DNA from: Paraburkholderia dioscoreae
GTDB lineage: Bacteria > Pseudomonadota > Gammaproteobacteria > Burkholderiales > Burkholderiaceae
Direction of reading: 5' to 3'
NCBI RefSeq assembly: GCF_902459535.1
Contig: NZ_LR699554.1
Location: forward strand, 558,001 to 622,000
DNA: 64,000 nt
Shown: piece after piece, positions 1 through 9,191 of the stretch
Layout of the letters: each line of letters begins with the position of its first letter
Numbering within the stretch: the first letter of the stretch is position 1
Made by a program: the position numbers and the translations under genes
Notes under the pieces: generated by a model
Database searches by the model: none
Told to the model about the DNA's origin: nothing
Seen by the model: only the letters and a program-made list of their open reading frames with translations

Positions 1-1242
1 GATCTGCGAGTCGACGGCGCGCGGCTTTGGGACAGTCTCATGCAACTCGCGCGGATCGGCGCTACCGATAAAGGCGGCGTATGCCGGCTCGCGCTCACGG
101 AGTTGGACCGCGAGGCGCGTGACCTCTTTATCGCATGGGCGAAGAAAATCGGCTGCACCGTGCGGATCGACGCGATCGGCAACATCTTCGCGCGCCGCGC
201 CGGGTTGCGCGATGAACTTGCGCCGGTGATGACCGGCAGCCACATCGATACGCAACCCACGGGCGGCAAGTTCGACGGCAATTACGGCGTGCTCGCGGGT
301 CTCGAAGTACTGCGTACGCTTGCCGACGCCAATGTGCGGACGCTGGCGCCGCTGGAAGTCGCGGTGTGGACCAATGAAGAAGGCTCGCGCTTCGTGCCGG
401 TGATGATGGGTTCCGGCGTGTTCGCCGGCGCGTTCACCCTGGAGCATGCGCTCGAACAACGCGACCGCGAAGGGGTATCGGTGCGCGACGCACTGTCCCG
501 GATCGGATATGCGGGCGAGAACGAAAAGCCGCACACGGTCGGCGCCTATTTCGAAGCGCATATCGAACAGGGGCCGGTGCTGGAAGCACACGACAAAACA
601 ATCGGCGTGGTGCAAGGCGCGCTCGGCCAACGCTGGTACGACGTGACGGTGCAAGGCATGGAGGCGCACGCGGGCCCGACGCCGATGGAACTGCGCCGCG
701 ACGCGCTGCTCATCGCGGCGGATCTGATTCATGCCGTCAATCGCATCGCGCTCGATCACGCGCCTCATGGGCGCGGCACGGTGGGCTGGCTCGACGTGCA
801 TCCGAATTCCCGCAACGTGATTCCGGGCCGCGTGACGCTCACCGTCGATCTGCGTGCCGCCGACGATATCACGCTCACGGCAATGGACAGTGCATTGCGC
901 GCCGCATGCTCGCTGGCGGGCGAGAAAGCCGGCATTACCGTGGACGTCGAGCAGGTCGTGTATTTCCCGCCGCAGCCGTTCGCCGCGGAACTGGTCGGCG
1001 CCGTGAAGCAGGGCGCCGACACGCTCGGTTTTGCGTCGATGGATGTGATCAGCGGCGCCGGCCACGACGCTGTTTACCTCGCGAGAGTCGCGCCCGCCGC
1101 GATGATCTTCGTGCCGTGCAAAGACGGCATCAGCCACAACGAAATCGAAGACGCGCGGGCGGATCATCTTGAAGCCGGTTGCAACGTGCTGCTGCAGGCC
1201 ATGTTGAACGCCGCGCAGAAAGCGGGGAGTGCGAACGCATGA
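1..1242 (+). CDS. M20-family Zn-dependent amidohydrolase (N-carbamoyl amino acid / allantoate type), 5' truncated
   Basis: The frame is open from the first base, reading through an RLWDSL-type start region into GATDKGG, so the true start lies upstream of the window. Family motifs are visible: GSHIDT and GGKFDGNYG (metal ligands), WTNEEGSRF (catalytic Glu pair), HIEQGP, AHAGPTPM (dimerisation domain) and a C-terminal GAGHDA followed by SHNEIE. These enzymes hydrolyse N-carbamoyl amino acids, ureidopropionate or allantoate in the cytosol; the exact substrate cannot be read from the sequence. The stop overlaps the start of the next gene by ATGA, so the two are translationally coupled. The codon use is ordinary for the region. 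Confidence 0.9.
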   Translation, partial: DLRVDGARLWDSLMQLARIGATDKGGVCRLALTELDREARDLFIAWAKKIGCTVRIDAIGNIFARRAGLRDELAPVMTGSHIDTQPTGGKFDGNYGVLAGLEVLRTLADANVRTLAPLEVAVWTNEEGSRFVPVMMGSGVFAGAFTLEHALEQRDREGVSVRDALSRIGYAGENEKPHTVGAYFEAHIEQGPVLEAHDKTIGVVQGALGQRWYDVTVQGMEAHAGPTPMELRRDALLIAADLIHAVNRIALDHAPHGRGTVGWLDVHPNSRNVIPGRVTLTVDLRAADDITLTAMDSALRAACSLAGEKAGITVDVEQVVYFPPQPFAAELVGAVKQGADTLGFASMDVISGAGHDAVYLARVAPAAMIFVPCKDGISHNEIEDARADHLEAGCNVLLQAMLNAAQKAGSANA

Positions 1243-2729
1243 AAATCCTCATCGCGCGAATGAATCACGAGACCAACACGTTTTCGCCGGTGGCCACGCC
1301 GTTGGCCGCGTTCGGGCGCAACGGACCGAGCTATGGAGAAGACGCGTTCGCCGAGAACCAAGGCATGCAGACGGCGATGGCCGCATTCATCGACGCCGCC
1401 GAGAAGGAGCATGCCGAAATCGTGACGCCCGTATCGGCGTCGGCAAATCCGAGCGGACCGGTCGAGGCCGCAGCCTACGACGCGATCTGCGAGGCGATCG
1501 TGTCGGCCGCGGCAGGTTGCGACGCGGTTATGCTCGATCTGCACGGCGCAATGGTCGCCGAAAATTCAAACGATGGTGAAGGCGACCTGCTCGAACGCGT
1601 GCGCGCGTTGTTGCCCGATGCACCGATCGCGGTTGCACTCGATCTGCACGGCAACGTCACGCAAAAGATGATCGACAACGCCGACGTGATCGTCAGCTTC
1701 AAGACCTATCCGCACGTGGATATGTACGAGACCGGCGCGCATGCGGCGCGTTTGATGTTCGATCTGGTCCACGGCAAGGCGAAGCCCGTGATCGCGTGGC
1801 GCCAGCCGCCGCTGCTCACGCATACGCTGCGCAGCGCGACCGCTGAAGGCGCGATGAAACGCGCCGTGAATGCCGCGCGCGCCGCCGAAGCCGACGGCAT
1901 GCTCGCGGTGTCGGTGTTGTCCGGTTTTTCGCTGGCCGATATCGCGGCGCCGTGCATCAGCGTGGTGGTGGTCGGCAGCGGCGAGCGCGCCGAGGCCGAA
2001 GCGGTGGCGGAGCGCATCGCGCGGCAGATCTGGAATGAGCGCGAAGATTTTGTGTATCGCAGCGCGCCTCTCGCTGACTCCGTTGCGCAGGCCGCGACGC
2101 TCGCAGTGAACGCCGAGAAGCCCGTGCTCCTGCTCGATCACGGCGACAACTGCATGTCGGGCGGCACATGCGACACGATGGATCTGCTCGAAGAGGCATT
2201 GAAGCAGAAGCTCGATGGCATCGTGAGCGGGCCGTTGTGCGATCCGCAAGCGGTCGCGGCATTGATGGCGGCCGGCGTCGGCAGTACGGTGACGGTGACT
2301 ATCGGCAACAAGGTTGCGAGCGATGCGCTCAAGCCGCGTCCGCCGCTTGCCGTGACCGGCGTGGTGCGCGCGCTGACCGATGGCGAGTACGTGATCAGCG
2401 GGCCGACTTACACCGGCCAGCGTGCCTTCATGGGACGCGCCGCGGTACTCGATACCGGCGCCTTCACGCTGGTGATCACCGAGCGCACGCATGAACCGTG
2501 GGATCTCGGCGTGTTCGAGAGCGTCGGTATCGATCCGCGTCGCGCGCGTTTCCTGTTGCTCAAATCGCGCATGTACTGCCGGCCGGTTTTCGTGCCGATC
2601 GCCGCGGCGCTGGTGGAATGCGATAGCCGTGGTGTGACGAGTTCCGATTACGGTCTGTTCGCTTTCGCGCACGTGAAGCGGCCGGTTTATCCGCTTGATA
2701 CGCAGACCGAATGGGCAGTCACGAACTGA
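1239..2729 (+). CDS. M81-family peptidase-like protein (MlrC / microcystinase C family)
   Basis: About 496 residues beginning MKILIARMNHETNTFSP, the conserved N-terminus of the MlrC/M81 family. DLHGNV and a conserved LLDHGDN-MSGG segment are the metal-site regions of that family. I chose the ATG at 1239 because it overlaps the TGA of the upstream hydrolase (ATGA), and an in-frame start 60 nt earlier would lie inside that gene. Family members beside M20 hydrolases are common in proteobacteria and probably act in catabolism of amides or peptides rather than of microcystin. That role is inference. Confidence 0.88.
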   Translation: MKILIARMNHETNTFSPVATPLAAFGRNGPSYGEDAFAENQGMQTAMAAFIDAAEKEHAEIVTPVSASANPSGPVEAAAYDAICEAIVSAAAGCDAVMLDLHGAMVAENSNDGEGDLLERVRALLPDAPIAVALDLHGNVTQKMIDNADVIVSFKTYPHVDMYETGAHAARLMFDLVHGKAKPVIAWRQPPLLTHTLRSATAEGAMKRAVNAARAAEADGMLAVSVLSGFSLADIAAPCISVVVVGSGERAEAEAVAERIARQIWNEREDFVYRSAPLADSVAQAATLAVNAEKPVLLLDHGDNCMSGGTCDTMDLLEEALKQKLDGIVSGPLCDPQAVAALMAAGVGSTVTVTIGNKVASDALKPRPPLAVTGVVRALTDGEYVISGPTYTGQRAFMGRAAVLDTGAFTLVITERTHEPWDLGVFESVGIDPRRARFLLLKSRMYCRPVFVPIAAALVECDSRGVTSSDYGLFAFAHVKRPVYPLDTQTEWAVTN

Positions 2730-2767
2730 ATGCCGCGCGCTGCGCTGGCAGAAGTGCCGTTAGGGGC

Positions 2768-2796
2768 TTGTGCAGAGCCTGCGGGTTCTCTATAAT
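2768..2796 (+). promoter_or_regulatory. sigma-70 promoter of tRNA-Val
   Basis: TTGTGC at 2768-2773 and a perfect TATAAT at 2791-2796 are separated by 17 nt. Transcription would start about 5 nt before the mature tRNA. Confidence 0.75.
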
Positions 2797-2808
2797 TCGC
2801 GCCTCTAA

Positions 2809-2885
2809 AGGCTCGTAGCTCAGTTGGTTAGAGCACCACCTTGACATGGTGGGGGTCGTTGGTTCGAATCCAATCGAGCCTACCA
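2809..2885 (+). tRNA. tRNA-Val(GAC)
   Basis: A complete cloverleaf: a 7-bp acceptor stem (AGGCTCG with CGAGCCT), D arm GCTC/GAGC, anticodon stem CCACC/GGTGG around the loop TTGACAT (anticodon GAC, valine), T arm TTGG/CCAA with TTCGAAT, and an encoded 3' CCA. The 77-nt length is standard. Confidence 0.97.
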
Positions 2886-3190
2886 ACGCATCCGTGACGT
2901 AGACGAAAGTGGCTCCGCTTTCGTCTACGGTCAGGTTCCCGCATCATCCGGCGCACAGTTTGTCGTGCCGCTGTCCTGTCAGTTTCTCCCCTTCGTATTA
3001 CCTAGAACCAGACGCAGCGTGACCTGTTTGCCGCGAATGCCTGCGTGCGTCCAACGGTCCCGCGTGTTCCCGCGTCATGTCGTCATTCGCCAATGCGCGG
3101 TACAGTTAATCCTTCCGCTTTTGCCACTGAATAGACTGCCGTCCAGCGCGTAACGAAAGCGCCGGCAGCTTGAAAAAGGAAGCTGACGCA
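2886..3190. other. Intergenic stretch with a hairpin downstream of tRNA-Val
   Basis: About 300 bp without a convincing gene. An 11-bp perfect inverted repeat at 2899-2909 / 2918-2928 (8-nt loop) follows the tRNA and may end its transcript, although no T-run follows. The rest shows nothing coding that I can support. The ribosome site for the next gene (AAGGA, about 3176-3180) lies at its end. Confidence 0.5.
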
Positions 3191-4894
3191 ATGAAGAAGC
3201 TCATCAACGAGGTTTCCGCGGTTGTTCCGGATATGCTCGACGGACTCGCGGCGCTCAATCCCCATCTCTCGCTGTTGCAAGGCAGCACGATCGTCGTGCG
3301 CGCGGATGCCGAGGCCGCCGTCGCGCGCGGAGAAGTCGCGCTGATCTCGGGCGGCGGCTCGGGCCACGAACCCGCGCACGGCGGCTATGTCGGCCCCGGC
3401 ATGCTGAGCGCGGCGGTCGCCGGTGAAGTCTTCACGTCGCCGTCTACCGACGCCGTACTCGATGCGATCCGCGCGGTGGCCGGCGCGGCCGGTGCGCTGC
3501 TGATCGTGAAGAACTACACGGGCGACCGCTTCAACTTTGGCCTGGCGGCTGAGATTGCGCGCGCCGAAGGCATACCGACGGAAATGGTGATCGTCGCCGA
3601 CGACGTCGCACTGACGGCGAGCGGCGATCACGCGGGCCGTCGCGGGCTTGCGGGGACCGTGCTGGTTCACAAGATCGCGGGCGCGGCTGCGGCATCGGGC
3701 CGCCCGCTGGCGGAGGTCGCGCAGATCGCACGTGACGTGGCGGCCTCGCTCGGCACGATGGGCGTAGCACTTACCGCATGCACGGTGCCGGCCGCGGGCA
3801 AACCGGGTTTCGAACTGGCCGATGGCGAGGTCGAATGGGGTCTCGGCATTCACGGCGAACCCGGTGTGGAGCGTGGCGCGCTGGAGCCCGCCGCCGCGGT
3901 CGTCGACAGGCTGCTGGAGAAGATTGTCGGCGACCTGTCGTTGCAGGCCGGCGAGCGGGTGGCGTTGCTGGTGAACAATCTGGGCGGCACGCCGTCGAGC
4001 GAATTGAACATTGTGGCCGGCTCCGCGCTGCGTTATCTGGCGGAGCGCGGCATCAAGACAGAGCGCGCGTGGGCCGGCACATTCCTGAGCGCGCTGGAAA
4101 TGGCGGGCATTTCGCTGTCGCTGCTGCGAGTGGACGATCAACGTCTCGGTTGGCTCGATGCCGCCGCGCAGACCAGTGCGTGGCCGGCGCTTGGCGGACG
4201 CATCGCGCCGGCCTCCGTGCGGCCCGCGCCGGCCGAACCGGATCGCGCAAGCGGTGCGACGCTGTCGCATGAAGCGACGCTGCGCCGCGTCATCGAAGCG
4301 GTCTGCGCGTGCTTGCTGAAAGCCGAGCCGACGCTGACCGACATGGATCAGCGCGTCGGCGACGGCGATCTCGGCATCAGCCTGTCGCGCGGTGCGCGCG
4401 CGATCATTCAGGAGCTCGACGGCTATCCGGCTGAAACGACGCCGGGCGGCGTTTTGCGCAGCATGTCGGCGACGCTGCGGCGCGTGGTCGGCGGCACCTC
4501 CGGCCCGCTTTACGCGGTCATGCTGCTGCGCGCCGCGCTCGCGCTCGAACAATCGGGCGGAGCGACGCCGAAGGACTGGGCGGCGGCATTCAGTGCGGGC
4601 GTCGAAGGCTTGATGGCGCTAGGCGGTGCGCAACCTGGCGATCGCACGATGGTCGATGCGCTGAAGCCGGCTGCCGATGCATTGCAAGCCGCTCTCGCAC
4701 GTTCCGATACGCTCGACGCCGCATTGAACGCGGCCGTCGACGCGGCAACCGAAGGCGCCGCGCAAACGGCGTCGATGCATCCGCGGCGCGGGCGTTCGAG
4801 TTACGTCGGCGAGCGTGCGCTCGGTCACGCGGATCCGGGCGCGCACGCGGCGGTGCTGTGGCTCGCGGCGATTCGCGAGGCGCTGGCGGAGTAA
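3191..4894 (+). CDS. ATP-dependent dihydroxyacetone kinase (DhaK-DhaL fusion)
   Basis: Phosphorylates dihydroxyacetone (glyceraldehyde in some homologues) with ATP in the cytosol. The 567-residue protein carries a DhaK domain (about 1-335) with GGGSGHEP at 54-61 and the substrate-binding His in GIHGEPG (His221). A DhaL nucleotide domain follows (about 365-567) with the Mg-binding GDGDLG at 390-395. The single-chain layout matches the ATP-dependent class rather than the three-protein PTS-dependent one. I chose the ATG at 3191 over an upstream TTG because AAGGA sits about 9 nt before it. It appears monocistronic, ended by a strong hairpin. Confidence 0.93.
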   Translation: MKKLINEVSAVVPDMLDGLAALNPHLSLLQGSTIVVRADAEAAVARGEVALISGGGSGHEPAHGGYVGPGMLSAAVAGEVFTSPSTDAVLDAIRAVAGAAGALLIVKNYTGDRFNFGLAAEIARAEGIPTEMVIVADDVALTASGDHAGRRGLAGTVLVHKIAGAAAASGRPLAEVAQIARDVAASLGTMGVALTACTVPAAGKPGFELADGEVEWGLGIHGEPGVERGALEPAAAVVDRLLEKIVGDLSLQAGERVALLVNNLGGTPSSELNIVAGSALRYLAERGIKTERAWAGTFLSALEMAGISLSLLRVDDQRLGWLDAAAQTSAWPALGGRIAPASVRPAPAEPDRASGATLSHEATLRRVIEAVCACLLKAEPTLTDMDQRVGDGDLGISLSRGARAIIQELDGYPAETTPGGVLRSMSATLRRVVGGTSGPLYAVMLLRAALALEQSGGATPKDWAAAFSAGVEGLMALGGAQPGDRTMVDALKPAADALQAALARSDTLDAALNAAVDAATEGAAQTASMHPRRGRSSYVGERALGHADPGAHAAVLWLAAIREALAE

Positions 4895-4920
4895 GCGAGC
4901 CGTCGAAAGACGGCTCGCTT
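4893..4920 (+). terminator. Hairpin terminator after the dihydroxyacetone kinase
   Basis: A perfect 12-bp stem (4893-4904 with 4909-4920) closed by a GAAA tetraloop; its 5' arm overlaps the stop codon. There is no long T-run beyond the final TT. It may also serve the convergent minus-strand genes. Confidence 0.7.
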
Positions 4921-4964
4921 CAGCGATCAGGCTCCGCGCGCTTCAGTTCGGATACGGCGCGCTG

Positions 4965-5099
4965 TTACGGACGAAGCAGATCGAAGCCGGCCAGCGCGAC
5001 GACCCCGCTCACCACGATCAGCGCTACCGAATGCTGTCCGAAGTAAAGCAGGCCGGCGGCAGACCAGCTCGTCAAAGAAAAAGCGGCGATACGTTTCAT
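4965..5099 (-). CDS. Small single-pass membrane protein (44 aa) downstream of the permease gene
   Basis: A 44-codon frame beginning MKRIAAFSL and ending DLLRP-stop. It has a positively charged N-terminus and then an almost uninterrupted hydrophobic segment (about residues 12-40), so one or two membrane spans are predicted. It starts 3 nt after the stop of the permease gene on the same strand, which suggests co-translation and perhaps a subunit or stabilising role. The ribosome site is weak. It matches no family I can name; the evidence is its position, composition and clean boundaries. Confidence 0.55.
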   Translation of the reverse strand: MKRIAAFSLTSWSAAGLLYFGQHSVALIVVSGVVALAGFDLLRP

Positions 5100-5102
5100 G
5101 CT

Positions 5103-6158
5103 TTAAAACCCCAAGGCGACAGCCAGCAATCCGCTGACCACGCCACAGACCGCCACGGCCAGTGCCACCGCCGTCAGCACGCGGCGCGGAAACGAGCGGG
5201 AGAGCATGGCCATGGACGGCACGCTAATGAGCGGCAGCGTCATCAGCAAGGCGCCCGCCGGACCGGCGGCCATGCCGAACGAGAGCATGGCCTGGATGAT
5301 CGGCACTTCGCCCGCGGTCGGAATCACGAACAGCGTGCCGGCGATGGACAGCGCGACGATCCACAGCAGGCTGTTGTCGATATCCGGTCCGACATGCGGA
5401 AACAGCCACGTGCGCGCCGCGCCGAGAATCAGCACCAGCACGATGTATTCGGGAATGAGCCGCAGCGTCATCGTGCCGAGAATTTTCACCCAGCGTGTGA
5501 ACGCAGTGCCGGGCACATCGCTGGTGATCAGTTGCGCCATTGCTTCGCGCGACGCTTCGGCTTCTTTCGGCGTGACCATGCGATTCACCAGATAACCGAG
5601 GCCGAATACCATCACGATGCCCAAGGCGAGCCGCAGGCCCATCCACTGCCAGCCGAGCACGAAGCCCATGAAGATCAACGTGGCCGGATTCAAGGCGGTA
5701 TTGCCGAGCCAGAACGCGATCGCCGCACCCGGCGCCGCCTGACGCGCGCGCAAGCCCGCCACGACCGGCGCGGCGCAGCACGTGCACATCATGCCCGGCA
5801 GCGACATCAGGCCGCCTTTCACCACGCTGCTGAAATCGCTCCGGCCGAGCGCACGCGCGACCCATTGCGGCGGAATCAGCGCCTGCACCGCCGAGCCGAG
5901 CAGCAGCCCCAGCACCATGGCTTGCCAGATCGCCTTGCCGTAGGCGAGGGCGTAGTCGATGGCGGCCTGCCACGATGCCGCCGGCGCGCTCGCCGACGTC
6001 CCCATCAGAATGGATTTGCCGATGGAGTGCTGGCTCGCGGCGACGAATGCGCGGTTGTAGTACGGGAACCATTTCACATAGAAGAGGCCGACGACGGCAA
6101 TCAGCAGGAACACGATCCAGCCGAGAGCGACACGCGGTTGTCGAAGGGTTGATTGCAT
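5103..6158 (-). CDS. DUF318/ArsP-type permease with CxxCC motif
   Basis: A 351-residue integral membrane protein with about eight to ten hydrophobic segments, starting MQSTLRQP. The sequence LPGMMCTCCAAPV carries the conserved cysteine motif of the PF03773 permeases (ArsP-like and related metal or metalloid efflux proteins), and GNTALNPATL is also typical of that family. The substrate is unknown: organoarsenicals, divalent metals and sulfur or selenium compounds have been proposed for different members. It lies just downstream of mnmH and selD on the same strand, with a 24-nt gap to mnmH, so co-transcription with selenium genes is likely. A selenium-linked role is inference only. Confidence 0.82.
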   Translation of the reverse strand: MQSTLRQPRVALGWIVFLLIAVVGLFYVKWFPYYNRAFVAASQHSIGKSILMGTSASAPAASWQAAIDYALAYGKAIWQAMVLGLLLGSAVQALIPPQWVARALGRSDFSSVVKGGLMSLPGMMCTCCAAPVVAGLRARQAAPGAAIAFWLGNTALNPATLIFMGFVLGWQWMGLRLALGIVMVFGLGYLVNRMVTPKEAEASREAMAQLITSDVPGTAFTRWVKILGTMTLRLIPEYIVLVLILGAARTWLFPHVGPDIDNSLLWIVALSIAGTLFVIPTAGEVPIIQAMLSFGMAAGPAGALLMTLPLISVPSMAMLSRSFPRRVLTAVALAVAVCGVVSGLLAVALGF

Positions 6159-6182
6159 GATGGTCTTGAACGTTGGATTTGA

Positions 6183-7250
6183 TCAGATGACAGCGAGCGC
6201 GTTGCCGTCGACCTGTGCAAGCAGCGCGCTTGCCTGGTCGACGACATCGGCGCCGTTGGGGCGAAAATTGAACTGCAATGCGCGCGGCAACTGGACGAAA
6301 TGCTCATGGCTGCTGCGCGCGTACGCCGGATCGTAGTGGCGCTCGATCAATTCGCGCGCGAGTTCGGCGCGCCGGTTGTCGTCGACGAGCTGTTGCCAGC
6401 CCGTGACACGTTCCCGGCTGTGCAAACCGATCAGCCTTTGCAGTTGAGCCTTCAGCGACTCCGGATCGTCGAACAGATGCGCGTAGTCGTGCAGCAGGAA
6501 TGCTGCGCGATCTTCACGGCTCGACAGCACCTCCACGCAGCGGCCCCGATGAAACGTGTCGAGCAGCGCGAGCGGCAACGCAACGGAGCCAATGCGCCGG
6601 CTTTCCGCTTCCACGAACACCGGCCGGGCCGGGTTGAAGGTGCGCAGCGCGGTGACGAGCAGCGTGTCGAACCGTTTCTGCGACGGCTGCGGCACGCCGG
6701 CCCATGCGCCGAGCAGCGAGCCGCGGTGCGAGGCCAGCGCTTCGAGATCCAGCGTCTGCGCGCCCGCCGCGTTCAACGCCGCGAGCAGGCGTGTCTTGCC
6801 GCTGCCGGTCGGACCCACCAGCGCGATGTATGAAAACGTTGCCGGCAAGCTGTCCAGCGTATCGAGCGTGGCCCGCCGATAAGTCTTGTAGCCGCCTTCC
6901 AGTTGACGCGCCTGCCAGCCGATCATATTGAACAGCGTGGTCACCGAGCCCGAGCGCTTGCCGCCGCGCCAGCAGTAGATCAGCGGCCGCCAGTTGCGCG
7001 GCCGGTCGGCGAAGGTCGTTTCCAGATGGTGCGCGATATTGCGTGCGACGAGCGCCGCGCCGATCCGCGTGGCTTCGAACGGAGACACCTGCTTGTATGT
7101 GGTGCCGACCAGCACACGCTCCTCGTTGCTTAGCACGGGCGCATTGAGGGCGCCCGGAATATGGTCTTCCGCGAATTCGAGGGGTGTGCGCACGTCGATG
7201 ATTTCATCGAAATCACCTGCTTTTTCGAGGCTGACGAGTAGGTTTTTCAA
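6183..7250 (-). CDS. mnmH: tRNA 2-selenouridine synthase
   Basis: Replaces sulfur by selenium at the wobble 2-thiouridine of certain tRNAs, using selenophosphate. The N-terminal rhodanese domain (about 1-125) carries the catalytic Cys93 in YCWRGGKRSG, and a P-loop domain has GPTGSGKT at 146-153. The length of 355 residues is normal. The start is an uncommon TTG at 7250, chosen because conservation begins exactly there (MKNLLVSL... then DVRTPLEF) and no better ATG exists. The gene follows selD, the supplier of its selenium donor, with a 130-nt gap. Confidence 0.93.
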   Translation of the reverse strand: MKNLLVSLEKAGDFDEIIDVRTPLEFAEDHIPGALNAPVLSNEERVLVGTTYKQVSPFEATRIGAALVARNIAHHLETTFADRPRNWRPLIYCWRGGKRSGSVTTLFNMIGWQARQLEGGYKTYRRATLDTLDSLPATFSYIALVGPTGSGKTRLLAALNAAGAQTLDLEALASHRGSLLGAWAGVPQPSQKRFDTLLVTALRTFNPARPVFVEAESRRIGSVALPLALLDTFHRGRCVEVLSSREDRAAFLLHDYAHLFDDPESLKAQLQRLIGLHSRERVTGWQQLVDDNRRAELARELIERHYDPAYARSSHEHFVQLPRALQFNFRPNGADVVDQASALLAQVDGNALAVI

Positions 7251-7380
7251 GGAGTTAGGGACGAAACGGGCCGGCGGGGAGGACGAAATTATCTCATGCG
7301 CGGTAAATACCGGCTGGCAGAGCGTTCAAGACAGCTTGCGAGACACGCGCCCTGCCGTGTTGCTTTCGCCGTCCGGCTTC

Positions 7381-8445
7381 CTAGATGACGTCGACGTGGC
7401 CTTCCCCGCTAACCATTTCACCGATCACGCACGCCTCGCCGAACCCGTCGGCGCGGAACAGCGCGAGAACCTCGTCGACGGCTTGCGGCGCGCACGAGAC
7501 CAGCAAGCCACCGGAGGTTTGCGGATCGGTGAGCAAGGTGCGCGCCGTCGCCGGCAATGAGGCGGGCAAACCGATGCTCTTGCCGTAGGCGTCCCAGTTG
7601 CGTCCCGACGCGCCGGTGAAAATGCCGGCTTCCGCCAGGTCGACCACATCCGGCAGCCATGGCAGATCCGCATAGCGCACGCGCGCGGTCAGGTGCGAGC
7701 CACGCGCCAGTTCCAGCGTGTGGCCGAGCAGGCCGAAGCCGGTGATGTCGGTGAGCGCATGCACGCCGTCGAGCTTCGACAGCTCCGCGCCCGGACGGTT
7801 GAGCTTGGTCGTCGCGGCGATCATGGCTGCGTAGCCGGCGGCATCCAGCCGGTCTTTCTTCAGCGCGGCCGAGAGGATGCCGACGCCCAGCGGCTTACCG
7901 AGAATCAGCACGTCGCCCGCCTGCGCGCCCGCGTTGCGCTTGACGCGCTTCGGGTCGACCACGCCGATGGCGACGAGGCCGTAGATCGGCTCGACCGAAT
8001 CGATCGAATGACCGCCGGCGAGCGGAATGCCGGCCTCGGCGCATACGGATTCGCCGCCCTTCAGCACGGCTGCGATCACGTCGTGCGGCAGCACATTGAT
8101 CGGCATGCCGACAATGGCCAGCGCCATCAGCGGCTTGCCGCCCATCGCGTAGACGTCGGACAGCGCATTGGTCGCGGCGATGCGGCCGAAGTCGAACGGG
8201 TCGTCGACGATCGGCATGAAGAAGTCGGTGGTGGCGACGATCGCCTGCTCGTCGTTGAGTCTGTAGACGGCGGCGTCGTCGGCTGTGTCGTTGCCGACCA
8301 GCAGATCGGGAAAGAACGGCAATGGTGCACTGCGTTTGAGCAGGTCGGCGAGCAGGCCGGGCGCGATCTTGCAGCCGCAGCCGCCACCGTGCGACAGACT
8401 GGTCAGACGGGGCGACGTGCTTGCGGGGACGGAGGTATCTGTCAT
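7381..8445 (-). CDS. selD: Selenide, water dikinase (selenophosphate synthetase)
   Basis: Makes monoselenophosphate from selenide and ATP, for both selenocysteine and selenouridine synthesis. The glycine-rich N-terminus GGGCGCK holds the catalytic Cys (Cys23 and Cys25 with Lys26 from the chosen start), so this SelD uses Cys rather than selenocysteine. Further family motifs are VGNDTADDAAVYR, TTDFFMPIVDDPFDFG and DPQTSGGLL near the C-terminus. I chose the ATG at 8445 because AGGA (8458-8461) lies 12 nt before it but directly abuts the alternative ATG at 8457. It is divergent from the formate dehydrogenase locus and in line with mnmH. Confidence 0.94.
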   Translation of the reverse strand: MTDTSVPASTSPRLTSLSHGGGCGCKIAPGLLADLLKRSAPLPFFPDLLVGNDTADDAAVYRLNDEQAIVATTDFFMPIVDDPFDFGRIAATNALSDVYAMGGKPLMALAIVGMPINVLPHDVIAAVLKGGESVCAEAGIPLAGGHSIDSVEPIYGLVAIGVVDPKRVKRNAGAQAGDVLILGKPLGVGILSAALKKDRLDAAGYAAMIAATTKLNRPGAELSKLDGVHALTDITGFGLLGHTLELARGSHLTARVRYADLPWLPDVVDLAEAGIFTGASGRNWDAYGKSIGLPASLPATARTLLTDPQTSGGLLVSCAPQAVDEVLALFRADGFGEACVIGEMVSGEGHVDVI

Positions 8446-8638
8446 TGTGGCGGGCATTCCTGGCTACGAATGCACACATTATGAATGCTGTTCGTTCCCG
8501 GCGCAGAGCGACCGCGCAGCGAGGTGCTTCGCCAGGCGGCCGCAACCGCCCACGCATTTCCGCGCATGCTGCCCATAAGCGGCAGCCTTGGGGACGAGCA
8601 TGCCGACGCCGACACGATGACGCAGATCGATTCGCTAT

Positions 8639-8998
8639 TTATTTGTTAGTGCCCGCGCCCGTGCCGTAGAGGCCGTTATCGAAGCCGCCCGCGCCTTGGG
8701 CCTTGTGTCCTTGGCCTGCCGTCTTGCCGCGCGACTTCGCCGAACCGCCATCCTTCGTCTGCGGCTTGTTCGATTCGTGAACCATCGACGCGGACGAATC
8801 AGGCGCCGATCCCATCGAGGACGTGCGACGTTCCTGCTGTGACGAGCCGCTGCCCTGGGTGATCTGAGCAAAGCTGCCCTGAGTCGACGCGAGCATCGCA
8901 ACGCCGAATGCAAGTGAGGCGAGACCCGCCGGCGCCCGCCGCTTTACTGCGGTGCAAAAACGGCCTGAGGGTGAAGAATCGAGCAGTGGAGGGGTCAT
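8639..8998 (-). CDS. Small secreted low-complexity protein, unknown function
   Basis: From the ATG at 8998 the product is 119 residues: a basic region, a hydrophobic core (LASLAFGVAMLAS) and an AQ cleavage-like site, giving a signal peptide, then a Gly/Ser/Gln/Lys-rich mature part with no recognisable fold. An in-frame start 42 nt upstream is possible but would put 14 extra residues before the signal. It is divergent from the formate dehydrogenase gene, with about 190 nt of shared upstream region. I do not recognise the family. Confidence 0.55.
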   Translation of the reverse strand: MTPPLLDSSPSGRFCTAVKRRAPAGLASLAFGVAMLASTQGSFAQITQGSGSSQQERRTSSMGSAPDSSASMVHESNKPQTKDGGSAKSRGKTAGQGHKAQGAGGFDNGLYGTGAGTNK

Positions 8999-9191
8999 GG
9001 TTGCGTGAAGATCCGAAGTAAGGGTTGGTCCATGACTCACCAGCTCAGCAAAAACGATGCCGCGGCTTTTGAAACCGGCTGTGATACTTCATATTTGATC
9101 GCATTCGAGCAGGTAGAAGTTCTCGCTGCAGGACTTTATGCCGGCCTCTATAATCATGATCAGTACCCCCAAAAAGAGCCGAGGCCATTCA

